Assembly (NCBI GenBank): GCA_035610365.1
Contig: CM069433.1
Location: 190,100,760-190,164,759 of the forward strand
Reading direction: 5' to 3'
Source: Aquatica leii
Taxonomy: Eukaryota; Arthropoda; Insecta; Coleoptera; Lampyridae
Length of the DNA: 64,000 bases
Shown: positions 33,815 to 45,954 of the stretch, piece after piece
Numbering within the stretch: position 1 is the stretch's first letter
Layout: the number at the start of each line of letters is the position of its first letter
Program-made: the position numbers and the translations under genes
The notes under the pieces: model-generated
What the model was told of the DNA's origin: nothing
Database searches by the model: none
The model's input: only the letters and a program-made list of their open reading frames with translations

Positions 33815-36271
33815 ATGAAAGGTGACAATAAGAAATATAGAAGATTTATATATTCCGATGATTGCCTTCAAAAGGCGTTAGAAGAGATAAGGCAGAAGAA
33901 GCTTCCTATTAGTGCAGCCAGTAGAAATTATGGCATACCAAAGAGCACCTTTTTTAATAAAATAAAGGGAAGAGTTCCCTTAGTTCGCAAAATGGGCTCT
34001 AGCACTATTTTAACTGCAGATCAAGAAGCTGTTTTAGAAACGTGGATCCTCTCAAAAGCAATTTTGGGATTCCCTATGCACGCAGATAAAGTAAAGGACT
34101 CCGTCCAGCGGGTGCTGAAAGCAACAACACGAGAAAATCCATTCGTCGATGATAGACCTGGTCGGAAGTGGATGAAATTGTTTTTGCAGAGACATTCAAA
34201 AATAACCACTCGAAATACTGAGATCATATCTAAGGCACGAGCATCAGTAACCAAAGAAGCCATTCGAAATTGATTTAAGAAGTTAAATGACTTTTTATTG
34301 GGTGAAAATTGTGCAGATATTCTAAACGACCGTAGTAGAATATTTAACGCAGATGAAACAGGACTGCAAATTTGCCCTAAAACTAGTAAAGTTATGGGCC
34401 CTAAAAATTACCGAAATTTTTACGAAATTGCAAGTGGTCCTGAAAAGGAATGTATAACTGTTCTTTGCACATTCTCCGCTTCAGGTGAATCTATCCCTCC
34501 CATGGTTGTATTTCCATACAAACGGATTCCAAGAGATATAGCAGTAACTGTTCCAGAAGAATGGGGCATTGGTCGTTGCGGTTGGATGATGAGTGCAACT
34601 TTTTATGAATTTATTGCAAATATCTTTTTTCCGTGGCTTGTAAATAATCAAGTAAAACGTCCAGTTTTATTGCTACTAGATGGTCACAAATCCCATATAA
34701 ACATGGAATTATATAATTTTTGTGTCGAGAACAATATTATATTGTACCGTCTCTTGCCGAATATCTCAGTTTTTAGATCGCTAAAAGTACAATAGAAAAA
34801 GACTGTTCTCCAACATAAACAGAAAACAACGAAGTCAATAACAAAGAATAATTTTGTTTCAATTTTCCACAAAGCTTATTGTGAATCTATAAAACCAGAA
34901 ATCATTAAAAATGGATTCAGGAAGTGTGGATTATATCCATATAATGAAGATGCTGTCAATTACTCCCAGTGCATTTCGACAAGAAGACAGCAGCAATACA
35001 AAGCAGCTTCAGGCGATGAAGTTTCTATAAATATAAGTGCATCTGAATACCGAACTGCGTTAAAAGTCATTGAATACCACGTAGACACAAATTTATTGAC
35101 TGAATTTGAAAATGCCAGGAAATCACAAACAACAGTTGACAATACACTATACGATTTGTGGAAGATATGTAAGGATTGCAACGGAAATGGTGAAGAAACC
35201 ATACAACCATACAATAATTCTAATGACACAGGTGAATCCATTTCCCATAACGATGTCGAAAATAACTTGCGTATCAATAACGATGTTTTGAACAAAATTT
35301 ATCTTCCGGAAGATTTGATGATGTTGCCACTGGAAATCAGTGGTGTTCTCTACGAAGTTGGCGAAATAGAAAAGGAGAATGTTGCCGAGAACATCAAGAA
35401 TTTAACATTGAAGAGCCAATAAATATACGAACTGACTTAGTTCATTCGATATTAAACGATATTATTGATACAGTTTTCTTAAATGGCAAGAAGATAATTG
35501 TGCACAGCAATATAAAAATAAATAATTTATGGTCACAACATCTTCATTGGCCGAAGGTGGAAAAAGCAAGTACCAAAAAAAAATCAAATACATCAATGCT
35601 ATTCTCTAAGAAATGGAAGGAATACACTGACGCAATAGAAACTGAGAAAAAGAAAAAAGAATTTAAAAAAATGCACAGAAAAATAAGCAGGAAGAAAAAA
35701 CAAGAAGAAAATGGCGAAAAGGAAAAAGGGAAAAGCGTAAGTAAAAAAGCACTACTACTGTTCTGTGAAATAATATAATATGGCAAAACTTTTATTATTA
35801 TAGAAAGGAGAGAAACCAAAGGCCATCGTGAAAAAGAATAAAATAAAGTCAACAGAAACTGTTACATCTGGGCTATCAAGAAATTCTGAAACTCGACCAA
35901 TTACTGTAGGTTCTCATGTGATAGTCAAATATAAGCAGAAATATTTTCCCGGAGTGGTCAAAACTATAGAAGATAATGAATACGAAGTTCGACCTATGGT
36001 TTCAATACTTCCAATTGGTTCCAATTATTTTAAATGGCCAAATCCAGTTGACCAAATCTGGTACAAGAAGACTTCCATAGTAATTGCAATTGAAGCACCA
36101 AAACTTATATACAGCGTGATTGTTACGAATGTTCAGAAATGTGCAAGTACAATTGAGTTTTGTTTACAGAATCTACAGTTACATATACGATGTAAATTTT
36201 TTGTTTATTATTCGTCAATGACTAAAATATTTAATAAGTTCGTCGGTAATATTCGCCATGTATTTTCTTAG
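33815..36271 (+). pseudogene. Pogo/Tigger-like transposase with Tudor-like tail (broken, one intron)
   Basis: 33815-34273 holds a Psq-type helix-turn-helix (ISAASRNYGIPKSTFFNKIK) and the CENP-B-like domain (DRPGRKWMKLFLQRHSKIT). An in-frame TGA at 34271 separates it from the DDE domain in the same frame (IFNADETGLQICP, LLLLDGHKSH). The third catalytic block is shortened: LLPN runs straight into ISVFRSLK, so the segment with the last aspartate is lost. A TAG at 34793 follows, again in frame, and the frame continues to 35422. 35500-35736 is lysine-rich; a predicted intron (35737-35803) joins it in frame to 35804-36271, which encodes a Tudor/chromo-like module (GSHVIVKYKQKYFPGVVKTI). Confidence 0.85.
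35737..35803 (+). other. Predicted 67-bp intron in the pogo-like transposase gene
   Basis: Starts GTAAGTAAAAAAG and ends TTATTATTATAG. Removing it joins the frame of 35500-35736 to that of 35804-36271 in phase 0. Without splicing the upstream frame stops inside it (35776-35778). The size is close to the short introns of the DRAM-like gene. Confidence 0.7.
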
Positions 36272-36527
36272 TTCATTCACTAGATTATAGGAATTCATTC
36301 ATTGGTATTGTCTGTTCAATTTCTGGTATTTTTGAAAACAAATTACATTTAAATTATTATTCACAATAAATGCTTAAAAGTATCTGAATTTTTGAATGAA
36401 ATCTTATGTTAATTATATAAGGATTGCCTAAAAATTTAGTTAGTATAAAAATTCCTCACGATATAATTATACTGATAATTTAAAGTTTGTAAATTGCTTA
36501 ACCGTTTATTTACTGGTGCTTCTACCC

Positions 36528-36960
36528 TAATTGTTGCAATTTCGTTTTTATTTTCAACCTAAGCTGATATATAATCAGCTTTTGTAAACATGTTTCCTTT
36601 GTACGGATAGATACATGTTACTCCCCCTTTTTTACTGCAATTTCTCCTGTCTGAGATTTTAAATACGCTTTATCAGCTATATAAAAGGCAGTAACTGGAC
36701 GATTATTGAAACAATTGCCTAACTATATAGATGAGCTGAAACTCCTCCACTTAGATGTACAACTCCAATTGCACCTGGTGGCGCTCCTCTCAATAATTGT
36801 TGATTCTTGTTTTTCTTTGAGAAAATCATCATTGGTGGGACATATTGACCACCGGCAACCATTGCTGCTATTAAGGTTATAAGTGAACCTTTTTCTGCAG
36901 ATGTCAGAGAGACTATTTGTCTTTTTCTTTTTAGACCTATAACTTTAGCGTTGATAGTAT
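36528..36960 (-). pseudogene. Older Tigger-like transposase fragment
   Basis: Minus-strand reading gives GLKRKRQIVSLTSAEKGSLI, AGGQYVPPMMIFSKKN and LLRGAPPGAIGVVHLSGG. These correspond to the stretch between the first and second catalytic residues in the pogo-like copy at 43.3-44.6 kb (HQIGAITSAERGQNVTGMYA, PPLLIFARKRMKDS, GAPPGTTF). The fragment has stops and no catalytic residue remains. It is older than the neighbouring complete element. Confidence 0.75.
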
Positions 36961-37639
36961 TGTCTATGTTCCGTGCTATTGAAAATGTGATGTAGGAAAT
37001 TAAAAAAAATTATATCGATCACACAGACGTTAACAAGGTTTTACATTGTATAAAATCGTTGTGGTTAAAACATGGTCCTTCGACACGAATAATTTGACAA
37101 ATTTTGTGTTGTACGCATTTTAATTTGCTTGTCACAAGTCATCGGTAGGTACAGTTTTTTTTGTATTTGATGTTGCTTACGTTTTGTAAACTTGCGTTTG
37201 TTGTTGCGTTTGTATTGTAAATTGCGTTTGTTGTTAAATCCTTGATAATTGAAATAATAGTTGGTACAAGCACCACTTTCTTGTATTTTGATTTAACTTT
37301 AACAAATAAAACTTATAATAATTTGCAACAGGTAGATGCAAACACATTTTTAGATGAATCTGCAAAAAATTGGAAATATTTTTGCAATGTTGCACACGTC
37401 GACGATGACTTCTGGTCATTAAAAGGTATCCATGTATCGTTATACCAAAGTTGAAAGTCGTCCTTTGTCACCGGCAAGCTCCGATAGGTCAGAAGTACTT
37501 TTGTAGACAAATAGTCATACAAATATACTGTTGCCTCGTATTTGCCGTATATTTGAAGGTTCCTTGAAAGATTCACCACGTTGATACACGACAATAACTC
37601 GTTATCAAACATAGACAAATTTTAATATTTAATTTCCAC
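36961..37639. other. No gene recognised; short GTTTGTTGTTGCG repeats
   Basis: A 101-codon minus frame (37313-37618) and a 70-codon plus frame overlap here; neither is recognised. TTGCGTTTGTTGTT-like words occur three times at 37191-37236. Confidence 0.45.
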
Positions 37640-39560
37640 CTTGCATTTAAAACATCAGCAGATCGTTACCAAAATAGTCGAGCTCTTGCTTCATTCTATT
37701 GGCAGAATATAGCAACCGCATCCAAAGTTAATTTGTAATCACCCCAAGCTCTACGACATCTGTTGAATACATTTGTGGAAAATTGGGCAACCCTCAGTAA
37801 AATTGATCATTGGGATTTTACCTTATTTGTTGCGTTAGAAATTGGGTTGTAACACTCGTCAACGAGTCGAATTGAATCATTCTCAAACTCATGTTCCAAC
37901 TTTTAAAGTGCTTATACAGTTCCTTAGCAATCAGTGTCGCGCTTAGAAAACAATTTAGTTAGTAGTAGTAGTAGTTCATCAAATTTAGTAAAGTCTTCTA
38001 ATGCCCTTCACTGTAATTTGAAATTTAGTGGCGACGTGAAAAGACGCAAGCCATAATTGTCGTTCGCTGAAAAGCCTAATAAATCGTTGGAGTCTCGCTG
38101 TTTGGACTGTAAGGAACAATCGCGTTTTATTTATCGTTGTAATAGCTTTGCTGGTCTAAAAGCGGATGATCGTTATGTTGCTGTCAAATCCGCACGACTT
38201 TGTTTGAAGTGTTTCAGTTCCACACATCAAGTTAAATCTTGCAATTTGGAAGTTACTTGTCGGCATTGCACAGCTGCTCACCATTCGTTGTTGCATCTGC
38301 AAAGAACTGCTTCAGAATCTCGTCGCTTCCAAGAATCCTTGCATTTGGCAACAAATTTGACAAACACTTCTGTAGTTTTGACCTGAACTAGGAGGTCCAC
38401 CTCATTCGACTGGTAGGGTCTTTACATCCTACTTTGCGCAATTCAATCACAATAATTCGTAGTATTTGTTCGAAGTTTTCAAGTATAGCAATTACTGAAC
38501 AACCTCGGTTTAGGAACATGAACTTTGCAAATTCCGATTGGAATATTGATTTTCTTTTAGTTGCTGATGTATTTGACGTGTTGCTTGTGGTAGTCGCTTG
38601 CGTTATGAAAACAAAAATGACCGAATCGATGATCCAGCCGGCATGAATACAATATTTGCTTTTGTTTTCATGAGCCTCGTGGTCGATAATGCTGTTACAC
38701 AACTACATTCGTTTTTTGTTGCTTTGCTGTTTTGATGACACGTTGAAATCGTGTTGACACGTTGAAGACGTCTCCAACAAATACCTCTCTCCAATGGAGG
38801 AGCAGCAGGCAGATAATTTGTTTGTTAGCACACATACTAGAAACCATTTGGGTCGTTTTGTAGTTTCGTTGCCGTTCAAGGACGTGGAATCGATGCTTGC
38901 CTTTGGCATGCGAGAAGACACACATGGTTGTTTTTTATCATTTGAACGTCGCTTATCGTTCAACCTTTTTATACGGAAAATATATGGGTTTATGAAGGAT
39001 GATCTTGACTCAAAGCACATGTCGTTGATTTCTTCGATTGTGGAATCAAATAGTTTGCAGGGTTATTACATTCTACACCATTGTATTTTTAAACAAAATG
39101 ATACATCATCAAAAATTCAAGTAGTATTTGATGCATCACCCAAGGATCATAAGAGGTTTCCCTCAATGATACACTTCTTGCTGGACCTAAGCTCCAAAAT
39201 GATATTAGTTTGATTTTATTTTGCTTTCGTTTGTAGCATTTTGTCTTTACTTGTGATGTATGTCAAATGTTTCGTCAAATAGTAGTTTCGCCTTTAGAGT
39301 CCATACAAACATATTAATCGAACTTAGTAACTTATGGTGTCGCATGTTCTCCTTTTCTAGCCATTTGCAGGTTGTGGCAATTGGCTTAGGAAAACTAGGA
39401 TGAATTTCCTCTCGCTTTGCAAGCGACCATTGAAAACTTGTACGTAAATGACTGCATGTGGAGCCGACACAATAAATTCGTTAATGGATTTGCAAGCCCA
39501 ATTGATTCAATTGCTTAATTCCGGTTGTGTGGAATTACGCAAATGTAATATTCGTTTTGG
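37640..39560 (+). mobile_element. BEL-Pao LTR retrotransposon fossil
   Basis: Gag and pol blocks of a BEL-Pao element follow one another on the plus strand. There is a Gag segment near 37670-37950 (LSKIDHWDFTLFVALEI, HVPTFKVLIQFLSNQCRA) and zinc knuckles at 38057-38386 (RLCLKCFSSTHQVKSC, CRHCTAAHHSLLHL). The start of the reverse transcriptase is at 38794-39213 (HTRNHLGRFVVSLPFKD, YYILHHCIFKQND, KIQVVFDAS), and later RT blocks run to about 39550 (YGVACSPFLAICRLWQLA, SLMDLQAQLIQLLNSGC). No LTRs were found and the copy is broken in many places, so it is old. Confidence 0.85.
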
Positions 39561-39681
39561 TACCGGCATACCAACAAATCTGCATAAATTAATTGCGACG
39601 ACATATGTATATACCTAGGTCGCTTATATTTACGTTAGCCACCAACATAAATTAATAGATAATAAAGGGAATGTTACTTAC

Positions 39682-39736
39682 GGTTTTCCAGATATGCGAT
39701 TAGCTAATGGCATATGCAAACCATTCTCTAAAACTG
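39682..39736 (-). other. Exon-like unit, copy 1 (55 bp, with splice sites)
   Basis: On the minus strand the unit is preceded by TTACACTTCCAG and followed by GTAAGTAAC, strong acceptor and donor sites. It has one open frame, reading VLENGLHMPLANRISGKP. The copy at 51747-51801 on the plus strand has the same length, the same frame and the same splice positions (IFGDDLEMPLANSMSGKP). Upstream intron sequence is also shared. I do not recognise the protein. It could be a host gene family exon or an element with an intron. Confidence 0.5.
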
Positions 39737-39899
39737 CTGGAAGTGTAATAAAGATAGATATATAATGATATCACAAGTAAATTTATACTGAGTCATCTAA
39801 TGATATTATGAACGGAATGCGCCAAGCTTTCAAATGACTCACTATTAACATCGCAGATGGGCCACTGAATCTTCAAGATTAATCGTTTATCTTACAAAT

Positions 39900-40985
39900 A
39901 TCCCATTCATTTGATCCTAAATTAGCTCTTAACACTAGTGTTTATGTTTAATGCTTGCATCCGTACATGTTCCAATTTATCGACTCGAAAGAGAGAAACT
40001 TTTAACAACTTCAAAGAGACAAACACAATACTTTCACATACGTAAAAACGAAATTTACGTTCCGTGACAAAATTCATACAGCACGCAAACTATACCAAAA
40101 TGCTTTTAATGTTTTCCTAAACATAGTACACATTAATCTTTGCTACTTTCTTCTTTTTTTAAAGAACATGTTTTTTAATCATGACTCTTCGGATTTTTTT
40201 ACAACGATACAGTCGAGTAGACTGTTTCTGCATATGTTTGTAGCCTTGACATCTTTTGCAAGAAGGTAATTCTTTTTTTTGGTGAGGGAGTTCGACACCA
40301 ATTTTTAGGATTTTTTTACCGTGTGGCTTAGAAGGTCTTGAATGGTAACACTAGCTTTTATACCTGTAACAGTTATTCCATCCGGAGAACATTGCGTGTT
40401 AGCTTCAGCTAACTTTTCATAAGATGGTAGTATTGTACACTTTTTCTACGGACATTCTTTATTAGTTGATATTTGTCTCTAGATATGTTTAAATCTATTT
40501 ACATACCTACAGCTTCCTCTTTTGAAAAGTTTAATACGTTTTTACAGTCGTTTTCAAGTCAAGTCAATTGGCTATCTTTTAATTTGAGTGATAAATATTT
40601 TGTACAATTATCGTTAAAAATGATAATTTTTCGGTCGGTGCATGAGCGTGATTAAGAATATTCTAATAAAAAAGCAGAAAATGAACTCCACTTTGCCGTA
40701 ACAGTCGAATCCTCGGTTTGAATAAATAAAAAAGTAATTGGGGATATTATTGAAGTTGACACTTTGCCACAATTAATATTGGTGTTTGAATTAACTCGTA
40801 GCGTCTTACGAGAGATGGCGTGAGTATTACAGTATTCTGTTCTTACCTATAGAAACAAATTTATCGTAAATCCGCTGTTATTTTTTTAATACATCTTATT
40901 TTTTAATTGTTAATTACAAGTTGCAATTATTTGAATATCTCAAAATTTTTGCCAAATAAAGTCTTTTTGTGAGAAGTTTTACTCC
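39900..40985. other. AT-rich DNA, no gene seen
   Basis: One 60-codon frame (40473-40655) of no known type. Nothing else seen. Confidence 0.55.
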
Positions 40986-40989
40986 ATTA

Positions 40990-41185
40990 TTTTTATATGG
41001 ATAAAAGTGCTGCGCAACTTCATAGAATTTTAGAGGAAGTTTCTGGTGAACATGCTCTAGCTGAGCAAACGTGACGGAAGTTGTTTGCACATTTCAAGAG
41101 TGGTGATTTTGACTTAGAAGACAAGGAACGCCCTGGGCAGCCAAAAAAACTTGAACATGGAGAATTGGAGAAATTTGATACGTGA
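40990..41185 (+). pseudogene. Mariner transposase, N-terminal HTH fragment
   Basis: The translation reads DKSAAQLHRILEEVSGEHAL, AEQT, a stop, then RKLFAHFKSGDFDLEDKERP and GQPKKLEHGELEKF. This is the paired helix-turn-helix region of Mos1-type mariner transposases, which binds the terminal repeats. It ends shortly before R1-like LINE sequence. A mariner C-terminal part lies at 45.96-46.48 kb in the opposite orientation, so it is a separate copy. Confidence 0.8.
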
Positions 41186-41214
41186 TTTATATCGTAGCTA
41201 AAAGAGAACGACGA

Positions 41215-41640
41215 CTAAGTAATTGTTCTGGAGATATGGTGTTAGATTATAAACTAAACTAAAAGAGCGCCAAAACGATAAAAAAAACTAAGATAGGAGA
41301 CATCGTTTAAATCTACCCGCGGCTAAAAAACAACAATTGACAAGACAGAAGTGGCAACACAGCATATATATTTACTTTATCACAGACAGTAGTTGGAAGA
41401 AGAAAATACATAAGTAAATTTATATAAATTTTATCAAACACTAGCACGTAGGTCGGTATCACAGACAAAATATAAACTGCGCCCGCGACTGAGTAACACG
41501 TCGTACAGCAAAGTGACCTAGTCGGCCTAACTTTTACATTCAGCGAAGGAATTACTTTACATTCGTAAATTAAAACACAAGTACAATGTGTAATAGCAAT
41601 TTTTTATTATTAAGTTACACAATATGTATCGAAATTGTGT
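41215..41640 (-). mobile_element. R1-like LINE 3' tail, copy 3
   Basis: Aligns with 42345-42717 along most of its length (for example CACAGCATATATATTTACTT versus ATTT, and AACACGTCGTAC) and, at its left side, with the 3' tail of LINE copy 1 near 13510-13620 (ATCTACCCGC). No coding sequence remains. Confidence 0.65.
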
Positions 41641-42338
41641 TATCATGAGCTTACTAAACTCGCAGCAAACGATTCACATGTAAATGGTTTATGTACCGAA
41701 TAGTCCGGGAATTGTTTATAAACGAAACCTTGACGTATTAGCAGATTTTGTCTACGCACTGACCATCTTATTTTACCGCTGGACAAAATTTCTCCATTCG
41801 GTAGCATCGGTAGGACGGTTTGTAACCTCTTACGTAACTCTAGTAGCAATTAAGCAAACAAGGTGCTAAAAACGTAAAAATGTGTAACTCGCAGCCACGG
41901 TTGGATCAAAATTTATAACAAACCTTTAGTAGATCTTTGTTTTAATTACAACCCAAAAATTAACATCGATCAGGCTTAGCAGAGATGTATACGTTTTGTA
42001 TCAAAAGAAATTTCCTTAAAAAGATTTACTTAAGATGGATGTTTATAGAAAAAATCCTACTTTTACCGAGCGCTGCTCCAAAACCTCCGAAGCGTACAAA
42101 ATTAAACGTAAAAATGCTGCCTCTTACACTAGAAAAACTTATTAGTAAATTGAAATTTGAGTGGAAAGTTGCATTAACCTATTATAATTTTTTTAAATGT
42201 TTAAATACTAGCATTTTAGAGACTTTGTTATAGGAATTTAAAGTGTCGCGTATAATGAAGCTAAGGGTGTGTTGCTTATAAATGTTCAAGTTTAAGACTG
42301 TTACACTGGTTTTCGTGTAACCAAAAAAAAAATAAACA
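41641..42338. other. Unassigned sequence
   Basis: A minus frame of 68 codons (41643-41849) and a plus frame of 82 codons (41985-42233) are present; I recognise neither. May be LINE-derived. Confidence 0.4.
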
Positions 42339-42717
42339 ATGGTTAACAGTTTTCCCCGGAGAGGGAGTCGTAAGCTTTGTGATGCGAACTTATAAATTAA
42401 ATCTAAAAAGGCGCCAAAACGATGAGAGATTAAATTAGGGAGATATCGTTTAACTCTACCCGTAGCTGGAAAAGAACAAATAACGCGACAGAAGTAATAA
42501 CACAGCATATATATTTATTTTATCACAGACAATAATTCCCGAAAGGACGAAAAAAGATACATAAATATAATTACGTAAATTTTCCAAACGTTAATACATG
42601 GGTCGAACCAAATATAAGTTACGCCCTATACCGAGCAACACGTCGTACGGTAAACTGACATATTTGGTCTAAACTTTTACATTCCAAGAAGGAATGAATT
42701 TATATTCGCAAATTTAA

Positions 42718-45097
42718 GGGGAAGTCCGTGGAATTTAGACGACCTAAGGGAAAATGTCTGTAAAAGTTTATTTCAAAAAAATATAAGAGAAAAAAATGTT
42801 TACATTGGTCCGTGTAAATTGGACTTCGTCCGTGTAAATTGGTTTGTCATTTCGTGTAAATTGGACCATAACGTGTAAATTGGCCTGTATGGTTAAGACC
42901 GAGGTTAAAACCGTCTTGTATACACTAAATTAATGTTTTCACTTCAAGATAAAAATAAACTTTATTTTCTAATAAAGATTATAATATGTAAGTCATTAAA
43001 AAAATATATAGTTAGTTCCTTACAAAATCATAAGCAGAGGCAAACAAAAAAAGTTATGTATTGCAATCGTCGCAGTAATAATATTCTTCATCAGAAAGAT
43101 GGCGCATTTTTCATGCACCCATCTCTCACACTTTTCGCATTTGTTCATGTCTTCCTCGTAATCATATCCACAAAAAACACACTCTGCTCTTTCAAAAGAT
43201 TGACTTTTTGATTTTTTGGTTTCTTGGGTAGATTGTAATTCTTGTTTTCCTTTTTCTTTCACTTAAGTTGTTCCAAAAACTTTTTTTGTAACATTCTGCT
43301 TTTTTTCTGGCTTGCGAGTTTTGAAGATCTCAAGATCTGTTTTGTATGGTGTTCCCGTTAGTATCACTCCCGAGGTATTCAATCTTTGTCGTTTTCTTCG
43401 AGGAGCTGAAGATGCGCCATCTTTTCTATATGACAAAGATTTAACATTGACTACCAGAATGTAAGTGGTCGTCTTGCTGCAACATAGTTGCGGAGTTAGG
43501 GGTCTCTCTGGGTGTTCTGAAAGTTGTGTCGTTTGAGTTTCCAGTGGATTATCTGATGACTTTTCATTGGGAGGAGTTGTTTCCCATGGATTTGATGAGG
43601 TTGATGCGGGTGTTGTGACCGTAGCATCTGGATGTTGCTCTTCAATTTCTGGCTGATTGATAGGACGATAGGTTACGGTTGCAGAAGCAAAGTCCTCATC
43701 GGTGTAAACGTGTCGATCTGGAGGCCACAGACCCGCTTTCCGAAATGCGTTTATGGCAACCTGCATTGTTGCAGCTCGAGGAAATGCAGTTCCAACCAAA
43801 CTGCTGACATGTGAAATGTTTAATGGTATTCCAGGATTTTCATGCATTTTTGTGGTAATAGCTGCAGAAAAATATGTTTTTAATGGTTTAAAAAATGCAA
43901 GGTCGAGGGGTTGCATTTTATGAGTGCAGTGGGCCGGAAATGATAGCATTATAACGCCATTTTCACGAGCTAAATCTATAGCCTTGATACTCTGTGTGTG
44001 ACTAACATGGCCATCAAGTAACAGCAACACTTTATTGTTTTTGCTGGGCTTAACATGGTATATAAAGTGCTTCAACCAGGAGAAGAAGCCTTCAGTGTCC
44101 ATCCATCCTTTATCTTGACACCTAAATGTGGTTCCAGGTGGTGCCCCAGTCACCAAGCTATCTTTCATGCGTTTTCTGGCAAAAATAAGCAATGGTGGGA
44201 TATAAAATCCACTGGCACTCATGGCGTACATTCCGGTCACATTTTGGCCTCTTTCAGCTGAAGTAATAGCGCCAATTTGATGTTTTCTTTTTTGTGCAAG
44301 TATTTTTTGTGGTTTTTGTACAACATTGTGTCCCGTTTCATCCGCATTGAGAATGCGATCAAGCGAAAACTTGTTTTCGGTAACAATTTGTTCATAAATG
44401 TCGAAAAACCACAACCACTTCATTGAATCCACCAGCGCGTGCGAGTGACGTAGCGTTCCCAATCGCAGTTCAGGATGACGTGCCATAAACAGAGAGTACC
44501 ATTCCTTTCCAGCCGATTTTTTATTGTCACTGAATCTTGTTGTCAAATTATTTATTTCCGCTACTTCGTATGCCAATTTCATGTTGGACAACATCATCTT
44601 TGATTTCGCGAGGTAAGTCTGGTCGCCTTCCGGGAAGATAGGAAACTGTCCCTTTTGAAAACATATTTTTTCCAGAAAATTTCTTTTTTAATGTTGTGGA
44701 AGGTATAGAAAAAGTTTTGGCCGCTTGACTTAAACGCATTCTCTTTTCCTGTACAGCTTCAGGAGCCGCTCTCATATTGTCATTTTTCCATTTTCCGTAC
44801 TTTCCTTTAGCTTTTCTCTCTTCTCTTAAAGTCATTTCTAAAAGAAAAAGAAAAAAAATTACCTTTATTGAGATGTCTCGATGTCGACGTGTAAATTGGT
44901 ACAGGCCAAATTACACAATCACGTGTGGTTCAAATAAAAATAAATTATGAATGACGCAGGCGACTCACAACTGCAACCGGCAACTTCTCAACAACCAATA
45001 ATCGTAAAAAAAATATGAGATGTCGCCACTCACTTTGAATTAGAAGATATTTGTCTGGACCAGTTTACACACTGGTCCAAATTCCACGGACTTCCCC
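42718..45097 (-). mobile_element. Pogo-like transposon with perfect 19-bp terminal repeats
   Basis: 2,380 bp. GGGGAAGTCCGTGGAATTT at 42718-42736 is matched exactly by its reverse complement at 45079-45097. TA follows the right end directly; on the left a TA lies one base further out. CGTGTAAATTGG occurs four times near the left end (42811, 42831, 42853, 42872). Near the right end it occurs at 44888, with CCAAATTACAC at 44906 and a related word at about 45061, a clear subterminal array. The gene inside has two breaks, so the copy is young compared with its neighbours. Confidence 0.92.
43020..44835 (-). pseudogene. Pogo-like transposase with PHD-like C-terminal finger (two breaks)
   Basis: 44835-44548 is the Psq-type helix-turn-helix (RLSQAAKTFSIPSTTLKKKF). 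A single frame change near 44590 leads to 44597-43263 (444 codons). That frame contains the CENP-B-like part (GKEWYSLFMARHPELRLG) and the DDE domain with all three acidic residues in place: ILNADETG, LLLLDGHVSH and MQPLDLAFFKPLK. A single in-frame TAA at 43265-43263 precedes the last 80 codons in the same frame, which end in a PHD-like finger, C-x2-C-x10-C-x2-C-x4-H-x2-C (CVFCGYDYEEDMNKCEKCER). Similar fingers close many insect Tigger-like proteins. Confidence 0.88.
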
Positions 45098-45954
45098 TAT
45101 ATAACAAAAGCAATTTAAGCCTTAGAGACTGAACGCGCACTGCATACGACTTTGTGAAGCACAAATTATTAATTGTATTAACCCAACAAGCACGTAAGTC
45201 AACAATCGACATGACCACTGAAAATTAGAAATTGTAATACTCACAGTTAGGATTCATCAAGTAGGGAATTAGCTAATTCTGTACCTGTGTTACTTAAAAC
45301 GTAATATTAAATCTGACACAAAACGTACATACGGCGTTAACACAAGTAAATTTTTGATAGCGAATGCGCAGCGTTTCCCATCGACGTAGCAATTGATGGT
45401 AGCAGTTCCTCTCAAAAGAAATTTTAAAGGTTTCCAACCCCTTGACGGTGTGAATAGTTAAGCTGTAGTAACGTTACGTCATGGAAATTTTTCCCCAAAT
45501 ATGGCATCTGTTCGTTATCTTCATCGATAAAGGTGACGTGTGGAAAGTATGGAAATCCGCTATAGGCAATTAAGAAAGAATCAAATTAAACCCCTAATAC
45601 AGATAAATCTAACGACTTACCTCGACTAAGCTTCCACTAAATAGCCACAAAATTAATTTTCAGATTCACGTGGAATTGGGTGAAATAACTTAAGGGCGAA
45701 AGCCTCGTTGGGCGTAGAGGTCTGTAATGCAACAAACCTTACCGGAAAGTAAATAAATTTGACATCGCCAACTAAAGGTGAGCGTGTCGAGGACAATTTT
45801 TATACTCGAAAAATTTTATCCTACCAACTTTTTAACATAACAAGACGTTATAACAAATTAACGGAAAAACTTACAGAATATATAAAAACAGATAATGAAA
45901 ACTTAAGTTTTAATCATGATCAATTGTTATTTTCTTCAAACGCATAAACAAGTA

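Larger units (their letters stand above)
33148..36527 (+). mobile_element. Pogo/Tigger-like transposon, complete ends
   Basis: 3,380 bp. The left end is GGGTAAAAGCACCAGTAAAT and the reverse complement of the right end is GGGTAGAAGCACCAGTAAAT, one mismatch in 20. TA lies on both sides (33146-33147, 36528-36529), the target duplication of pogo elements. The word CCAGTAAATGAAC or its complement recurs inside both ends (near 33159, 33176, 33500, 33547, 33650, 33679 on the left; 36272, 36292, 36502 on the right), as expected for subterminal transposase sites. Confidence 0.9.
42340..45820 (-). mobile_element. R1-like LINE copy 4, reduced to its ends and split by a pogo-like element
   Basis: 42340-42717 matches the LINE 3' tail of copies 1 and 3. 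45460-45815 matches the 5' leader of copy 1 at 17000-17335 (shared TTAAATTAAACC-like and GAAAGTCTTGTTGAGCGTA-like words). Between them lie the pogo-like element (42718-45097) and about 360 bp (45098-45460) that I cannot assign. ORF1 and ORF2 are gone, so the LINE had lost its body by internal deletion. Confidence 0.6.
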
